Origin: Dyella_A sp049445995
GTDB lineage: Bacteria; Pseudomonadota; Gammaproteobacteria; Xanthomonadales; Rhodanobacteraceae
Length of the DNA stretch: 64,000 nt
Reading direction: 5' to 3'
Assembly (NCBI RefSeq): GCF_049445995.1
Contig: NZ_JBMSDZ010000013.1
Location: forward strand, 1 to 64,000
A program made the position numbers and the translations under genes. This document shows, piece after piece, positions 32,388 to 41,793 of this stretch (position 1 is its first letter; each line of letters starts with the position of its first letter). A model generated the notes under the pieces. It was not told where the DNA came from. It saw only the letters and a program-made list of their open reading frames with translations, and made no database searches.

Positions 32388-35057
32388 GTGATTGACAAGG
32401 GATGCCGAAATATTTGGGCAAAAACCAGTCGAGCGGATGAAGGCTGGCACCCGCTGCTGCTTCATGTACTGGACGTTGCCGCTACTGCCGATGCGATCCT
32501 GGCAAGGGAGCCGCAAAGCACTCGACACCGGATGGCAGCGATCATCGGGCTCGACTGGGATGCGGCCCGACCGTGGCTGCTGTTGTTGATTGCCTGTCAC
32601 GATCTGGGTAAATGCAGTCCCGGGTTTCAGTGCAAATGGAAGAACCTTTCTGGCCTGGATGAGGGCGCGAGCCCGGACACGACGGTCAATCATGCTTTCG
32701 TCAGCCAGGTCGAACTCTTCGGATTGCTGCACGAACTCGGCTGGCCGGAAGACGCGGCGGATCTGCTGGCGGATGCGGTGGGCTGCCATCACGGCGAGCG
32801 TGCAAGCCCCAGAGAAATCGAAAGAATCGAAGCCAACCCGTTCAAAAGCACGCTCGGCAAACCGGAATGGGGCAAGGCGCGCCGCACCATCTTCGAAGCC
32901 CTGATCGCAGTCTTCGCGCCGACCGAACCGCCCACCAAACCCACGCTCACCGGCCCGGATTTCATGCTGCTCGCCGGATTGACCAGCTTTGCCGACTGGA
33001 TCGGTTCCAACGAGCAGCATTTCCCGTTCGGCACACCCGACGAGTGCACCGACCCGCACGGCTGGTTTGAAACGCGACGCCGCCACAACGTCGAAGAAGC
33101 GCTGGACCAAACCGGTTGGCTACCGCGCTTGCCGCTGGCCACGACACATCACGCGTTCGACACCGTGTTCGGCTTCGCCCCGCGCCCCTTGCAGCAAGCG
33201 GTGGTCGATGCGCTCGGCAGCATCGATCAGCCCGCGATCCTGCTGGTCGAAGCCCCGATGGGCGAAGGCAAGACCGAAGCCGCTCTCTACGCCCATCTGG
33301 AATTGCAGCGTCGACTCGGCCATCGTGGGCTGTACGTGGCCTTGCCGACCAAAGCGACGGGAAACGCGATGTTCCGCCGCGTCCTGAAGTTTTTGCGCAG
33401 CCAGCATTGCGACCGCCCGCTCGACATGCAATTGCTGCATGGCGGCGCGCTGCTCATCGACGACTTTCAGCAACTCAAGCCGGGCGGCATTTTCGATGCC
33501 ACCGCCGGTGGTGACGTGCGTGCGGGCGAGTGGTTCACCCACAAGAAGCGCGCGTTGCTCTCGGAGTACGGTGTCGGCACCGTAGACCAGGCGCTTTTGA
33601 CCATCTTGCCGGTGCGCCATCAGTTCGTGCGGCTGTGGGGGCTGGCGAACCGCGTCGTCGTGTTTGACGAAATCCACGCCTATGATGCCTATACCGGAAC
33701 GCTGTTGCTGCACCTGTTGCGCTGGCTGCTGGCGCTGGGTTCGTCCGTCGTGCTGCTGTCGGCGACCCTGCCTCCGCAGATTCGACGCAAGCTTGCCGAG
33801 TTGACCGATGCAACGCCGCCTGAGCAAGACGCAAGCTACCCGCGCCTCTCCGTTTACCAGCCCGGGCAGGGCGTGTGCCAAATCGCATTCGACGCCGATC
33901 CCGCGCGACGGTTGGAGCTTGCAGTCCAGGCCGTTACCGCCGAGTTGACCACATTGCGGATTGCCATCGACGAGCGCCTTGCCTGGGGCGGCTATGCACT
34001 TGTGCTGCTCAATACCGTGCAACGCGCCCAGGATCTATACCGGGACTATGGCGCAGGCATTCCCTTGTTGTTCGACGGTCAGACGGTTGGCAAACGGCTG
34101 GAGGATGGCACCGAGATTTTTCTGTTCCATGCGCGCTTTCCCGCCGATCAGCGACAGCGGCGTGAGGACGCCGTGCTGAAGCTCTTCGGCCCGCCAGATC
34201 GCGAAGCTCCCATCCTGCGCAGCGGGCGAAAAATCCTCATCGCCACCCAGGTGGCCGAGCAAAGTCTCGATCTCGATTTCGATCTGATCGCCACCGACCT
34301 GGCACCCATCGACCTGCTGTTGCAACGCGCGGGCCGCCTGTGGCGGCATCCGCGAGGCGTACGCCCCCTGGCTTTCCCGATCCTGATCGTGGCCGGGCTG
34401 GCCGATGACGCGCCGCCTTCGTTTGGCAAGCCGCTCTGGTGGGGTGCGGTTTATCGCGAGGACGTGTTGCTGCGAACCTGGTGTCTGTTGCGCGATCGGC
34501 CGAACCTGCACCTGCCAGGCGACATCGACAGGCTGGTGACTGCGGTGTACGAGGAAGACGTCGTGATCCCCGAGTCGTTGCAGTCCCGGCTGCAAAAAGC
34601 CCTGGAAGAGGGCGAAGGAAAAATCTACGCCCAGACGTCCGTGGCGAACAAAGCCATCATCGGTTTTCCCGACGACGCATCGTGGAACGATCCGGCGCGG
34701 TTCAGTCTCTACGATGAGGGCGAGCCCGGCGTGCACCGCACCCTGATGGCGCAAACCCGCCTTGGCGAAGACTCCGTCGTTGCCATTCCCTTGTGGGAGG
34801 CGGACGCTTTCGATGCCGCCGTCGAGCCTGATTTTGCGCAGGCCAAAAACTGGTTTCTGCGCGCCATGAGCCTGTCCAGCAAGCGCATCGTCAAGCCGTT
34901 CCAAAAGGCAGGCGTGCCGGAAGGCTGGAAAAAGAGCGCCTTGCTTCGCAACGCCTATCCACTGCGACTGGACGCCGATTCATGCTGGATCGACGACATC
35001 CATGTGCGCCTCACCGACGATCTGGGGCTGGTTTACGTGACCGAGGAGATCCAATGA
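32388..35057 (+). CDS. cas3: CRISPR-associated helicase/nuclease Cas3 (type I-E)
   Basis: An 889-residue protein that unwinds and degrades DNA recognised by Cascade. An N-terminal HD nuclease domain (IACHDLGKCSPGFQCKW, HD about residue 71; GCHHGE near 145) is fused to a superfamily 2 helicase: Walker A EAPMGEGKTEAALYAH (about 292), DEIHAYD (about 427), LLSATLPPQ (about 458), and motif VI DLLLQRAGRLWRHPRG (about 645). All catalytic motifs are intact. The start is a GTG. The stop overlaps cas8e (ATGA), beginning a tightly coupled operon. Confidence 0.96.
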   Translation: MIDKGCRNIWAKTSRADEGWHPLLLHVLDVAATADAILAREPQSTRHRMAAIIGLDWDAARPWLLLLIACHDLGKCSPGFQCKWKNLSGLDEGASPDTTVNHAFVSQVELFGLLHELGWPEDAADLLADAVGCHHGERASPREIERIEANPFKSTLGKPEWGKARRTIFEALIAVFAPTEPPTKPTLTGPDFMLLAGLTSFADWIGSNEQHFPFGTPDECTDPHGWFETRRRHNVEEALDQTGWLPRLPLATTHHAFDTVFGFAPRPLQQAVVDALGSIDQPAILLVEAPMGEGKTEAALYAHLELQRRLGHRGLYVALPTKATGNAMFRRVLKFLRSQHCDRPLDMQLLHGGALLIDDFQQLKPGGIFDATAGGDVRAGEWFTHKKRALLSEYGVGTVDQALLTILPVRHQFVRLWGLANRVVVFDEIHAYDAYTGTLLLHLLRWLLALGSSVVLLSATLPPQIRRKLAELTDATPPEQDASYPRLSVYQPGQGVCQIAFDADPARRLELAVQAVTAELTTLRIAIDERLAWGGYALVLLNTVQRAQDLYRDYGAGIPLLFDGQTVGKRLEDGTEIFLFHARFPADQRQRREDAVLKLFGPPDREAPILRSGRKILIATQVAEQSLDLDFDLIATDLAPIDLLLQRAGRLWRHPRGVRPLAFPILIVAGLADDAPPSFGKPLWWGAVYREDVLLRTWCLLRDRPNLHLPGDIDRLVTAVYEEDVVIPESLQSRLQKALEEGEGKIYAQTSVANKAIIGFPDDASWNDPARFSLYDEGEPGVHRTLMAQTRLGEDSVVAIPLWEADAFDAAVEPDFAQAKNWFLRAMSLSSKRIVKPFQKAGVPEGWKKSALLRNAYPLRLDADSCWIDDIHVRLTDDLGLVYVTEEIQ

Positions 35058-36592
35058 GCCGCTACAACCTGATCGACGAATCCTGGATTCCCGTGCGTTT
35101 TCCGGATGGAACGCGTGCGGAACTGGGTCTGCGCGAGGCGCTGCTGCGGGCGAAGGACATCGCGGTCATCGAAGATCCTTCGCCGCTGGTCGTGGCCAGC
35201 CTGCATCGCTTCCTGCTGGCTGTTCTCTATCGCGCGCTGGAAGGGCCGACCGACATCGATCAAGCCAGAACCTGGTTCAAGTCGGGTCTGCCCGCAGAGA
35301 AGATCGCGACCTATCTGGAGCGCTGGCGGGAGCGGTTCTGGTTGTTTGATGAGAAATATCCCTTTGGGCAGATTTCCGATTTCGAGCCGAAAACGTGGCG
35401 TGCCTGGACGGTACTGGCTGCCGAGCACAACGCTGACAACGCCAAAGTGCTGTTCGACCATATCGACGTGACACGCCCGGACGCCGTGCCGGCCAGCGCA
35501 ACGGTTCGCTGGATGCTGGCGACGCAGACTTTTTCGGTGAGTGCGGGCAAGAGCGAACTGTCACACACTGGCACCGCGCCATCGGCGACGGCGGCGATGG
35601 CCTTGCCGTTGGGACGCAATCTGGAGGACACGCTGCTATTGAGCCTCGTCCCCCAGAACCGGGCGGTATTTTCCCAGGATCTGCCGATCTGGGAGCGCAG
35701 CGCCGAATCGTCGGCAAGTCTGAAGTCGGGCATCGAACGCGCCATCGGTGGATTCGCCGACCGTTACACCTGGCGAACCCGCTCGATACGGCTGCGAAGA
35801 AATGAGACTGGCAACGTGAACTCGTTGGCTTTTGCTTCCGGCGTGGAAAACACCTCGAAGGACGGCATCGATCCCATGCTCGCTTACCGCGTAGACAAGG
35901 ACAAAGGCCGCTTGCCGATTCAATTCAAAGAGCGTGGCTTGTGGCGTGATTTCGATTCCTTGCTACCCGACGACGCGCGCCTTGCACCGAGTGTGATCGA
36001 ACACGTTGCCGCGCTCACCCGCTTTGCGCGCGATCGTTTCCCACGTTCGATCATGGTGCTGGGGCAGTTCAACAACAAGGCGAAGATCGAGTATTGGCGC
36101 ATGGAGCGCTTTGCTTTGCCGCAAGCCCTGTTGGGCGACCGTTCGACTCACATCCGCACCGAAATCCGCCAACTCCTCACCGACGCTGAAGAAACCCAGA
36201 AAGCGCTGTGGCAGGCCTGCCGCAGGTTTGCCCGCGATCTCTTGAGCCGTGGCGAACGCGAGCCTGATGGCAAGGATGTCGGCAAATTTGTTGAGCAGAT
36301 GTCCGCCAGCGCCCGCTATTGGTCCCGGCTGGAAGCCGCGTTCCACGACATGCTGCATCACTACACGCGGGAGCGTGATCCAGACGACATCCGCCTCGAC
36401 TGGCTGAAAAGCGTGCGCGCGGCCTTGCGCGACGCCTGGGCACAGCACGCCGCCTCGGTCTCTACCGGGGATGCTTGGGCAATCCGGGCACTGGTTCGAG
36501 CCGAAGGTGCTGTCGGCAAGCAACTGAAAACCCTGAACGAAGAAATCCAGAAATACGAATCGCGTCGCAAGCCTACGGAGGAAACAGCATGA
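35054..36592 (+). CDS. casA: Cascade large subunit Cas8e (Cse1/CasA)
   Basis: A 512-residue protein recognising the PAM and recruiting Cas3. The N-terminus MSRYNLIDESWIPVRFPDGT is typical of Cse1; TGTAPSATAAMALPLGRNLE and RNRAVFSQDLPIWER-like segments follow, and a C-terminal four-helix bundle begins near residue 370. The family zinc-binding cysteines seen in some Cse1 proteins are not evident. ATGA overlaps join it to cas3 and to cas11. Confidence 0.93.
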   Translation: MSRYNLIDESWIPVRFPDGTRAELGLREALLRAKDIAVIEDPSPLVVASLHRFLLAVLYRALEGPTDIDQARTWFKSGLPAEKIATYLERWRERFWLFDEKYPFGQISDFEPKTWRAWTVLAAEHNADNAKVLFDHIDVTRPDAVPASATVRWMLATQTFSVSAGKSELSHTGTAPSATAAMALPLGRNLEDTLLLSLVPQNRAVFSQDLPIWERSAESSASLKSGIERAIGGFADRYTWRTRSIRLRRNETGNVNSLAFASGVENTSKDGIDPMLAYRVDKDKGRLPIQFKERGLWRDFDSLLPDDARLAPSVIEHVAALTRFARDRFPRSIMVLGQFNNKAKIEYWRMERFALPQALLGDRSTHIRTEIRQLLTDAEETQKALWQACRRFARDLLSRGEREPDGKDVGKFVEQMSASARYWSRLEAAFHDMLHHYTRERDPDDIRLDWLKSVRAALRDAWAQHAASVSTGDAWAIRALVRAEGAVGKQLKTLNEEIQKYESRRKPTEETA

Positions 36593-37107
36593 GCGGACTC
36601 ATCGCGTGGCTGGAACAGTTGAACGAGGCGGATAGCAAGGCCAAGGCGGTATTGCGACGCAGTTTGGCCTTCGATCCCGGGCAGCATATCCCCGCCTTTC
36701 CTTACGTTGAGTCGTTTCTCAAAGGCGAGGCAGAAGGTTGGCACAGACAGATGCACTACCTCGTCGCCGGCCTGTGGGCCGCGCACTGGCGCGAAGGCAG
36801 GGTGGGCATGCCGCTGCCCCTTGCCAAGGCTTGCGCGATTCATCAGCTCAACAGCGGCTCGGCAAGCACCGAGCGCCGCTTCATCAATTTGCTGGACGCC
36901 GACCGTGAGCAACTGCCGCACCGCATGCGCCAGATGATCGCGCTGCTGGGCGAGCAGCCCATCGACTTCAGCGCGTTGCTACGCGACCTGCTCGACTGGA
37001 ACTGCGACGACAAGCGCATCCAGAACAAGTGGGCGCGCGAGTTCTATCGCACCATCAGTCCTTTTTCCCAGAATGAACCTGACGCCGCCACGGAGACCGC
37101 CGCATGA
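36589..37107 (+). CDS. casB: Cascade small subunit Cas11 (Cse2/CasB)
   Basis: A 172-residue all-helical protein; two copies line the belly of Cascade and stabilise the R-loop. GLWAAHWREGRVGMPLPLAK and STERRFINLLDADREQLPHR are recognisable Cse2 blocks. It is longest-match consistent with the usual 160-200 residues. It overlaps cas8e upstream and cas7e downstream by four bases each. Confidence 0.92.
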   Translation: MSGLIAWLEQLNEADSKAKAVLRRSLAFDPGQHIPAFPYVESFLKGEAEGWHRQMHYLVAGLWAAHWREGRVGMPLPLAKACAIHQLNSGSASTERRFINLLDADREQLPHRMRQMIALLGEQPIDFSALLRDLLDWNCDDKRIQNKWAREFYRTISPFSQNEPDAATETAA

Positions 37108-38258
37108 AAACCCTGATCGAAATTCACGTCCTGCAAAACTTCGCGCCTTCCAACCTCAACCGCGACGACACCGGTGCGCCCAAGGATGCACTGTTCGGTG
37201 GCACTCGTCGGGCACGGGTATCGAGTCAGTGCGACAAACGAGCGGTGCGACAGTTTTTCGATGGGAAAGTACGCGAGGGTGTCTTCAGTGAGGATGAACT
37301 GGCAGTGCGCACCAAGCGTGTCTATCAGGCCATTGTAGATGCGCTGGCTGGCAAGCGTGATCCGGTGGAGACGCGTACAAAAGCTGAAATTGCGCTGTCG
37401 TACGTCAAACTCAAAGCGGCGGAAGGCGGCAAAACGCAGTATCTGTTGTTCCTTGGTCGCCGGGAAATTTCGGCACTGGCAGAAACGATCGATGATTGCT
37501 GGGACCAGATTGTGGCCGCCGAGGAGAGCCTCGTCGAAAAGCCCAAGGGCAAGGCCAAGAAAGCCGCCGCAAGCAGCGCGCCCAAGGCAGTCCTGGTGCG
37601 TATCGAGTCGGCTTTCGACGGTGGCAAGGCCGTCGACGTGGCCCTGTTCGGCCGCATGCTGGCCGACATGCCCGAGAAAAACCAGAACGCCGCCTGCCAG
37701 GTCGCGCACGCGATTTCGACGCATGCCGTCGAGCGTGAATTCGACTTCTACACGGCGGTCGACGACCTGAAGCCGGAGGACACCACAGGCGTCGACATGA
37801 TGGGTACGGTGGAATTCAATTCGGCCTGTTACTACCGCTACGCCGTGGTCGATTGGGCGAAGCTCACCGAGAACCTGCAGGGCGACGTGGAACTCGCCGC
37901 CAAGGGCTTGCGCACGTTCCTTCAGGGTTTTGTCATGGCCGAGCCCACCGGCAAGCAGAACAGTTTCGCGGCGCACAACCCACCGGAGTTCGTGGCGGTG
38001 ACGGTGAGCCATGATGCCGCCCCTCGGAACCTCGCCAACGCCTTCGAGACGGCGGTTCGCGCAAAACCCGGCGAATCGTTGACGCGCAAATCAGCGGAGG
38101 CGCTGGCCAGCAAGGGCCGCGTGTTGGAAACGGCTTACCCGAGAAAGTGCCAGACCTTCCTGCTCAATCTTGCCCAAGCCGATCTGGGCAGCTTCGGTAC
38201 GGAACAAACCTCGCTGGACGATGTGCTGGAAGCAACGCTCACAGCCGTGCGGGGTTGA
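37104..38258 (+). CDS. casC: Cascade backbone subunit Cas7e (Cse4/CasC)
   Basis: A 384-residue RAMP protein, six copies of which form the crRNA-binding backbone. The N-terminus MKTLIEIHVLQNFAPSNLNR and the thumb-associated GAPKDALFGGTRRARVSSQC are diagnostic; ENLQGDVELAAKGLRTFLQG and AEPTGKQNSFAAHNPPEFVA follow. The start is the ATGA overlap with cas11. Four bases separate its stop from the cas5e ATG. Confidence 0.95.
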   Translation: MKTLIEIHVLQNFAPSNLNRDDTGAPKDALFGGTRRARVSSQCDKRAVRQFFDGKVREGVFSEDELAVRTKRVYQAIVDALAGKRDPVETRTKAEIALSYVKLKAAEGGKTQYLLFLGRREISALAETIDDCWDQIVAAEESLVEKPKGKAKKAAASSAPKAVLVRIESAFDGGKAVDVALFGRMLADMPEKNQNAACQVAHAISTHAVEREFDFYTAVDDLKPEDTTGVDMMGTVEFNSACYYRYAVVDWAKLTENLQGDVELAAKGLRTFLQGFVMAEPTGKQNSFAAHNPPEFVAVTVSHDAAPRNLANAFETAVRAKPGESLTRKSAEALASKGRVLETAYPRKCQTFLLNLAQADLGSFGTEQTSLDDVLEATLTAVRG

Positions 38259-38262
38259 AGTC

Positions 38263-38943
38263 ATGCCCACTCTGCTTTTACGACTGGCGGGGCCGATGCA
38301 ATCCTGGGGCACGACCAGTCGCTTCGACCAGCGCGATACCGGCAAGGAGCCGAGCAAGTCCGGCGTGATCGGCCTGCTCGCTGCTGCGCTGGGGATAGGC
38401 CGGGAAAACTGGAACGACCTCGAACCGTTGACGCGGCTGACGATGGGCGTGCGGCATGATCGACCCGGCGTTTTGAAGCGTGACTATCAAACCGCGCAGA
38501 ACATCATTTCCGCTGATCGCTCGAAGGTTCATGAAACCGCCGTGACCACTCGCGATTACCTCGCCGATGCGGTGTTCCTGGTTGGGTTGGAGAGTCCGGA
38601 GCGCAGCCTGCTCGAACGTGTGCACGCCGCTTTGCAAAACCCGTTCTGGCCGCTGGCACTGGGGCGCAAATCCTACGTGCCGTCTGAACCTGTGTGGCTT
38701 GAGGGCGGTCTCGTCGACGCGCCGTTGCTCGAAGCACTCGCCGCATGGCCCTGGAGCACCACGACGCGGCGCGGCGAAATTTCGCCCGAGCGTTTGCTGG
38801 TGTCGATGGAATCGCAGGACGGCAGCGGCGCATTGCGCATGGATCAGCCCTTGTCTTCGTTTGCCGAGCGGCGTTTCGGCGCGCGCTACGTGCACGCCGA
38901 ATGGGTGGATTTGCAGCGGGAGGACGCTCATGCGCCTGCATAG
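38263..38943 (+). CDS. casD: Cascade subunit Cas5e (CasD)
   Basis: A 226-residue RAMP protein capping the 5' handle of the crRNA. MPTLLLRLAGPMQSWGTTSR is the Cas5 N-terminal signature, followed by GKEPSKSGVIGLLAAALGIG and TAQNIISADRSKVHETAVTT. The ATG at 38263 follows cas7e directly; the frame continues upstream without support. It overlaps cas6e by 14 bases. Confidence 0.94.
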   Translation: MPTLLLRLAGPMQSWGTTSRFDQRDTGKEPSKSGVIGLLAAALGIGRENWNDLEPLTRLTMGVRHDRPGVLKRDYQTAQNIISADRSKVHETAVTTRDYLADAVFLVGLESPERSLLERVHAALQNPFWPLALGRKSYVPSEPVWLEGGLVDAPLLEALAAWPWSTTTRRGEISPERLLVSMESQDGSGALRMDQPLSSFAERRFGARYVHAEWVDLQREDAHAPA

Positions 38944-39661
38944 AATCCACCTGAACCCGCGCTGCAGGGAGGCGCGCCGTGACCTCGCCGACGCCTACCA
39001 GATGCACGCAACGCTCTGCCGCGCGTTCTTTCCGCCGGAAACGCCGTGCCCGGCTGGTTCATTGCTGTGGCGACTGGAGCCGGAGACCGACGCCGAAGGC
39101 CGACCTCGTGTATTGATTCAATCCCGCGCGACGCCCGACTGGTCGCGGATTCCTGTTTCCGCATGGCTTGCCCGGGCCGAGCCCGGTATCGACCTCGTGC
39201 AGAAGCTCGCGCTCGATACGATCAAGCCAGGGCAGGTGTTTCGATTCCGGCTGCGCGCCAATCCCTGCAAGATGGTGCAGGGCAAGCGACAAGGGCTCGT
39301 TCATCCCGACGCGCAGCGGGAATGGCTGGTGCGCAAGGGCGAACAACACGGCTTCGCGCTACCGGAATCCGATACACCAGATTACTTCGATGCCATGCAG
39401 AGGCCAGATGGCCTCGCGTATCGCGATGTCCGTGTCTCGCACGAGCAAATGCTCAGGGGAACCCAGCACGGCGGTCATGCTATCCGGGTGTACTCGGTGC
39501 TGTTCGAAGGGCGGCTTGCCGTCACCGATGCCGTGCAATTCAGGAAGGTATTGGCGACGGGGATCGGCCACGGCAAAGTCATGGGACTCGGGTTGCTGTC
39601 CATTGTGCCGGCGACGGATCAGCCGTGGACCACGGCAAACCTCGGCAAAACTGCGTTGTAG
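38930..39661 (+). CDS. casE: crRNA-processing endonuclease Cas6e (CasE)
   Basis: A 243-residue RAMP endonuclease cutting pre-crRNA below the repeat hairpin and keeping the 3' handle. MRLHRIHLNPRCREARRDLA begins the first ferredoxin fold; the C-terminal glycine-rich loop GIGHGKVMGLGLLSIV starts near residue 211. A His in the motif NPRCREARRDLADAYQMHAT region is a plausible catalytic residue. After this gene the cas operon is interrupted by a palindromic element and a toxin-antitoxin-like pair. Confidence 0.94.
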   Translation: MRLHRIHLNPRCREARRDLADAYQMHATLCRAFFPPETPCPAGSLLWRLEPETDAEGRPRVLIQSRATPDWSRIPVSAWLARAEPGIDLVQKLALDTIKPGQVFRFRLRANPCKMVQGKRQGLVHPDAQREWLVRKGEQHGFALPESDTPDYFDAMQRPDGLAYRDVRVSHEQMLRGTQHGGHAIRVYSVLFEGRLAVTDAVQFRKVLATGIGHGKVMGLGLLSIVPATDQPWTTANLGKTAL

Positions 39662-39710
39662 CGGGATCGCGGCAAGGCTTGAGTAGATACGCAGGGAGGG
39701 CGGAGAATCA

Positions 39711-39881
39711 TGCCAGGAGTCTGTCGGGCTTTGGTTGGCCGGGCTGCGAGTCCGTCTGCGCGGTCCATATTTCCGCCGCTTCTTGGCCCATAGAACCACT
39801 ATGAGCCAAGAATCGTCGAAAATCTGTCCTCGCACAGCCGAATTCTCGCCTCGACCACCAAAGCCCGACAGACTCCTGGCA
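39711..39881. mobile_element. 171-bp palindromic MITE-like element
   Basis: The arms 39711-39793 and 39799-39881 are 83 bases each and align without gaps as an imperfect inverted repeat around the loop AACCA. The outer 25 bases are perfect (TGCCAGGAGTCTGTCGGGCT onward), as are blocks near the centre (TTCTTGGC, CATAG), while the middle is diverged. There is no coding capacity and no obvious target-site duplication. Terminal inverted repeats plus full-length palindromy fit a MITE moved by an IS transposase encoded elsewhere. It sits 49 bases after cas6e and 38 bases before the DUF433 gene. Confidence 0.75.
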
Positions 39882-39919
39882 ACAACGAGGAATCCTCACA
39901 TGCGAATAAGGAGCGAATC

Positions 39920-40159
39920 ATGGAATGGCGAGACCGCATTGTTTCCGACCCAGAAATCCTGGCGGGTAAACCCGTCATCAAAGGCACGCGCATTTCCGTC
40001 GAGCTCATCATCGGCTGGCTGGCCAACGGCTGGACGTTTGAGCAGCTGCTGGAGTCTTACCCGCACATCACCCGCGAAGACATTCTGGCGGCGTTGGCTT
40101 TTGCGGCCGAGATGATGCAGGAAGAAAAGTATATCGCCCGCCACAAGGCCGCTGCGTGA
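39920..40159 (+). CDS. DUF433 domain antitoxin-like protein
   Basis: A 79-residue protein with the DUF433 helix-turn-helix-like fold: RIVSDPEILAGKPVIKGTRI followed by VELIIGWLANGWTFEQLLES and HITREDILAALAFA. DUF433 proteins are the antitoxin-type partners of PIN-like DUF5615 proteins (VapB45-like) and probably repress their own operon. It overlaps the downstream gene by four bases (GTGA). Its position inside a type I-E cas operon, between cas6e and cas1, is unusual. Confidence 0.88.
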   Translation: MEWRDRIVSDPEILAGKPVIKGTRISVELIIGWLANGWTFEQLLESYPHITREDILAALAFAAEMMQEEKYIARHKAAA

Positions 40160-40523
40160 AACCACTATTGCTGGTCAACGAGAATTTTCCAGCACCCGCG
40201 CTCAGGCGATTACGGGCTGACGGTTTCGATGTTGTCGCCGTGACCGAGGAGATGCCTGGCGCATCAGACCGTACGGTGCTCGAACGGGCCCACGAGCTTG
40301 GGCGTTGGTTGGTTACGTTCGACCGTGACTATGGCGAACTGGTGTTTCTCCACGAACTGCCGCCGCCACCTGCCATTGTTTACATCCGGCAGGAGCCGAT
40401 TCCTCCCGATGCCCCCGCTGAATGGCTGGCCGGCCTATTGTCGGATCCGGAGCTGCAATCGGGCTGTTTCATTACCCTTGGCAGCAAAGCCATCCGGCGG
40501 CGAGCCTTGCCTGCGGCCTCCTG

Positions 40524-40524
<1 letters not shown>
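40156..40524 (+). CDS. DUF5615 PIN-like toxin candidate
   Basis: A 122-residue PIN-like (Mut7-C/DUF5615) protein and the expected partner of the preceding DUF433 gene. Acidic and polar residues typical of the nuclease pocket are visible: NENFPAPALRRLRADGFDVV (with N/E where many relatives have D/E near residue 8), the central E/R stretch, and LVTFDRDYGELVF near residue 53, where D-R-D-Y-G-E is the characteristic motif. Translation starts at a GTG overlapping the antitoxin stop, and its own TGA overlaps the cas1 ATG by one base (TGATG). RNase activity is inferred from the family. Confidence 0.85.
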
Positions 40525-41772
<1,248 letters not shown>

Positions 41773-41793
41773 TAACATTGGTTTGAGGGAAGT
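41773..41793 (+). promoter_or_regulatory. visible remainder of the CRISPR leader
   Basis: TAACATTGGTTTGAGGGAAG plus one base, an AT-richer strip between the cas2 stop and the first repeat. Type I-E leaders normally span 60-150 bases with a promoter and an IHF site, so the functional leader must reach back into cas2. TTGATAA at 41768-41774 resembles half of an IHF site, but the other half is poor. Confidence 0.45.
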
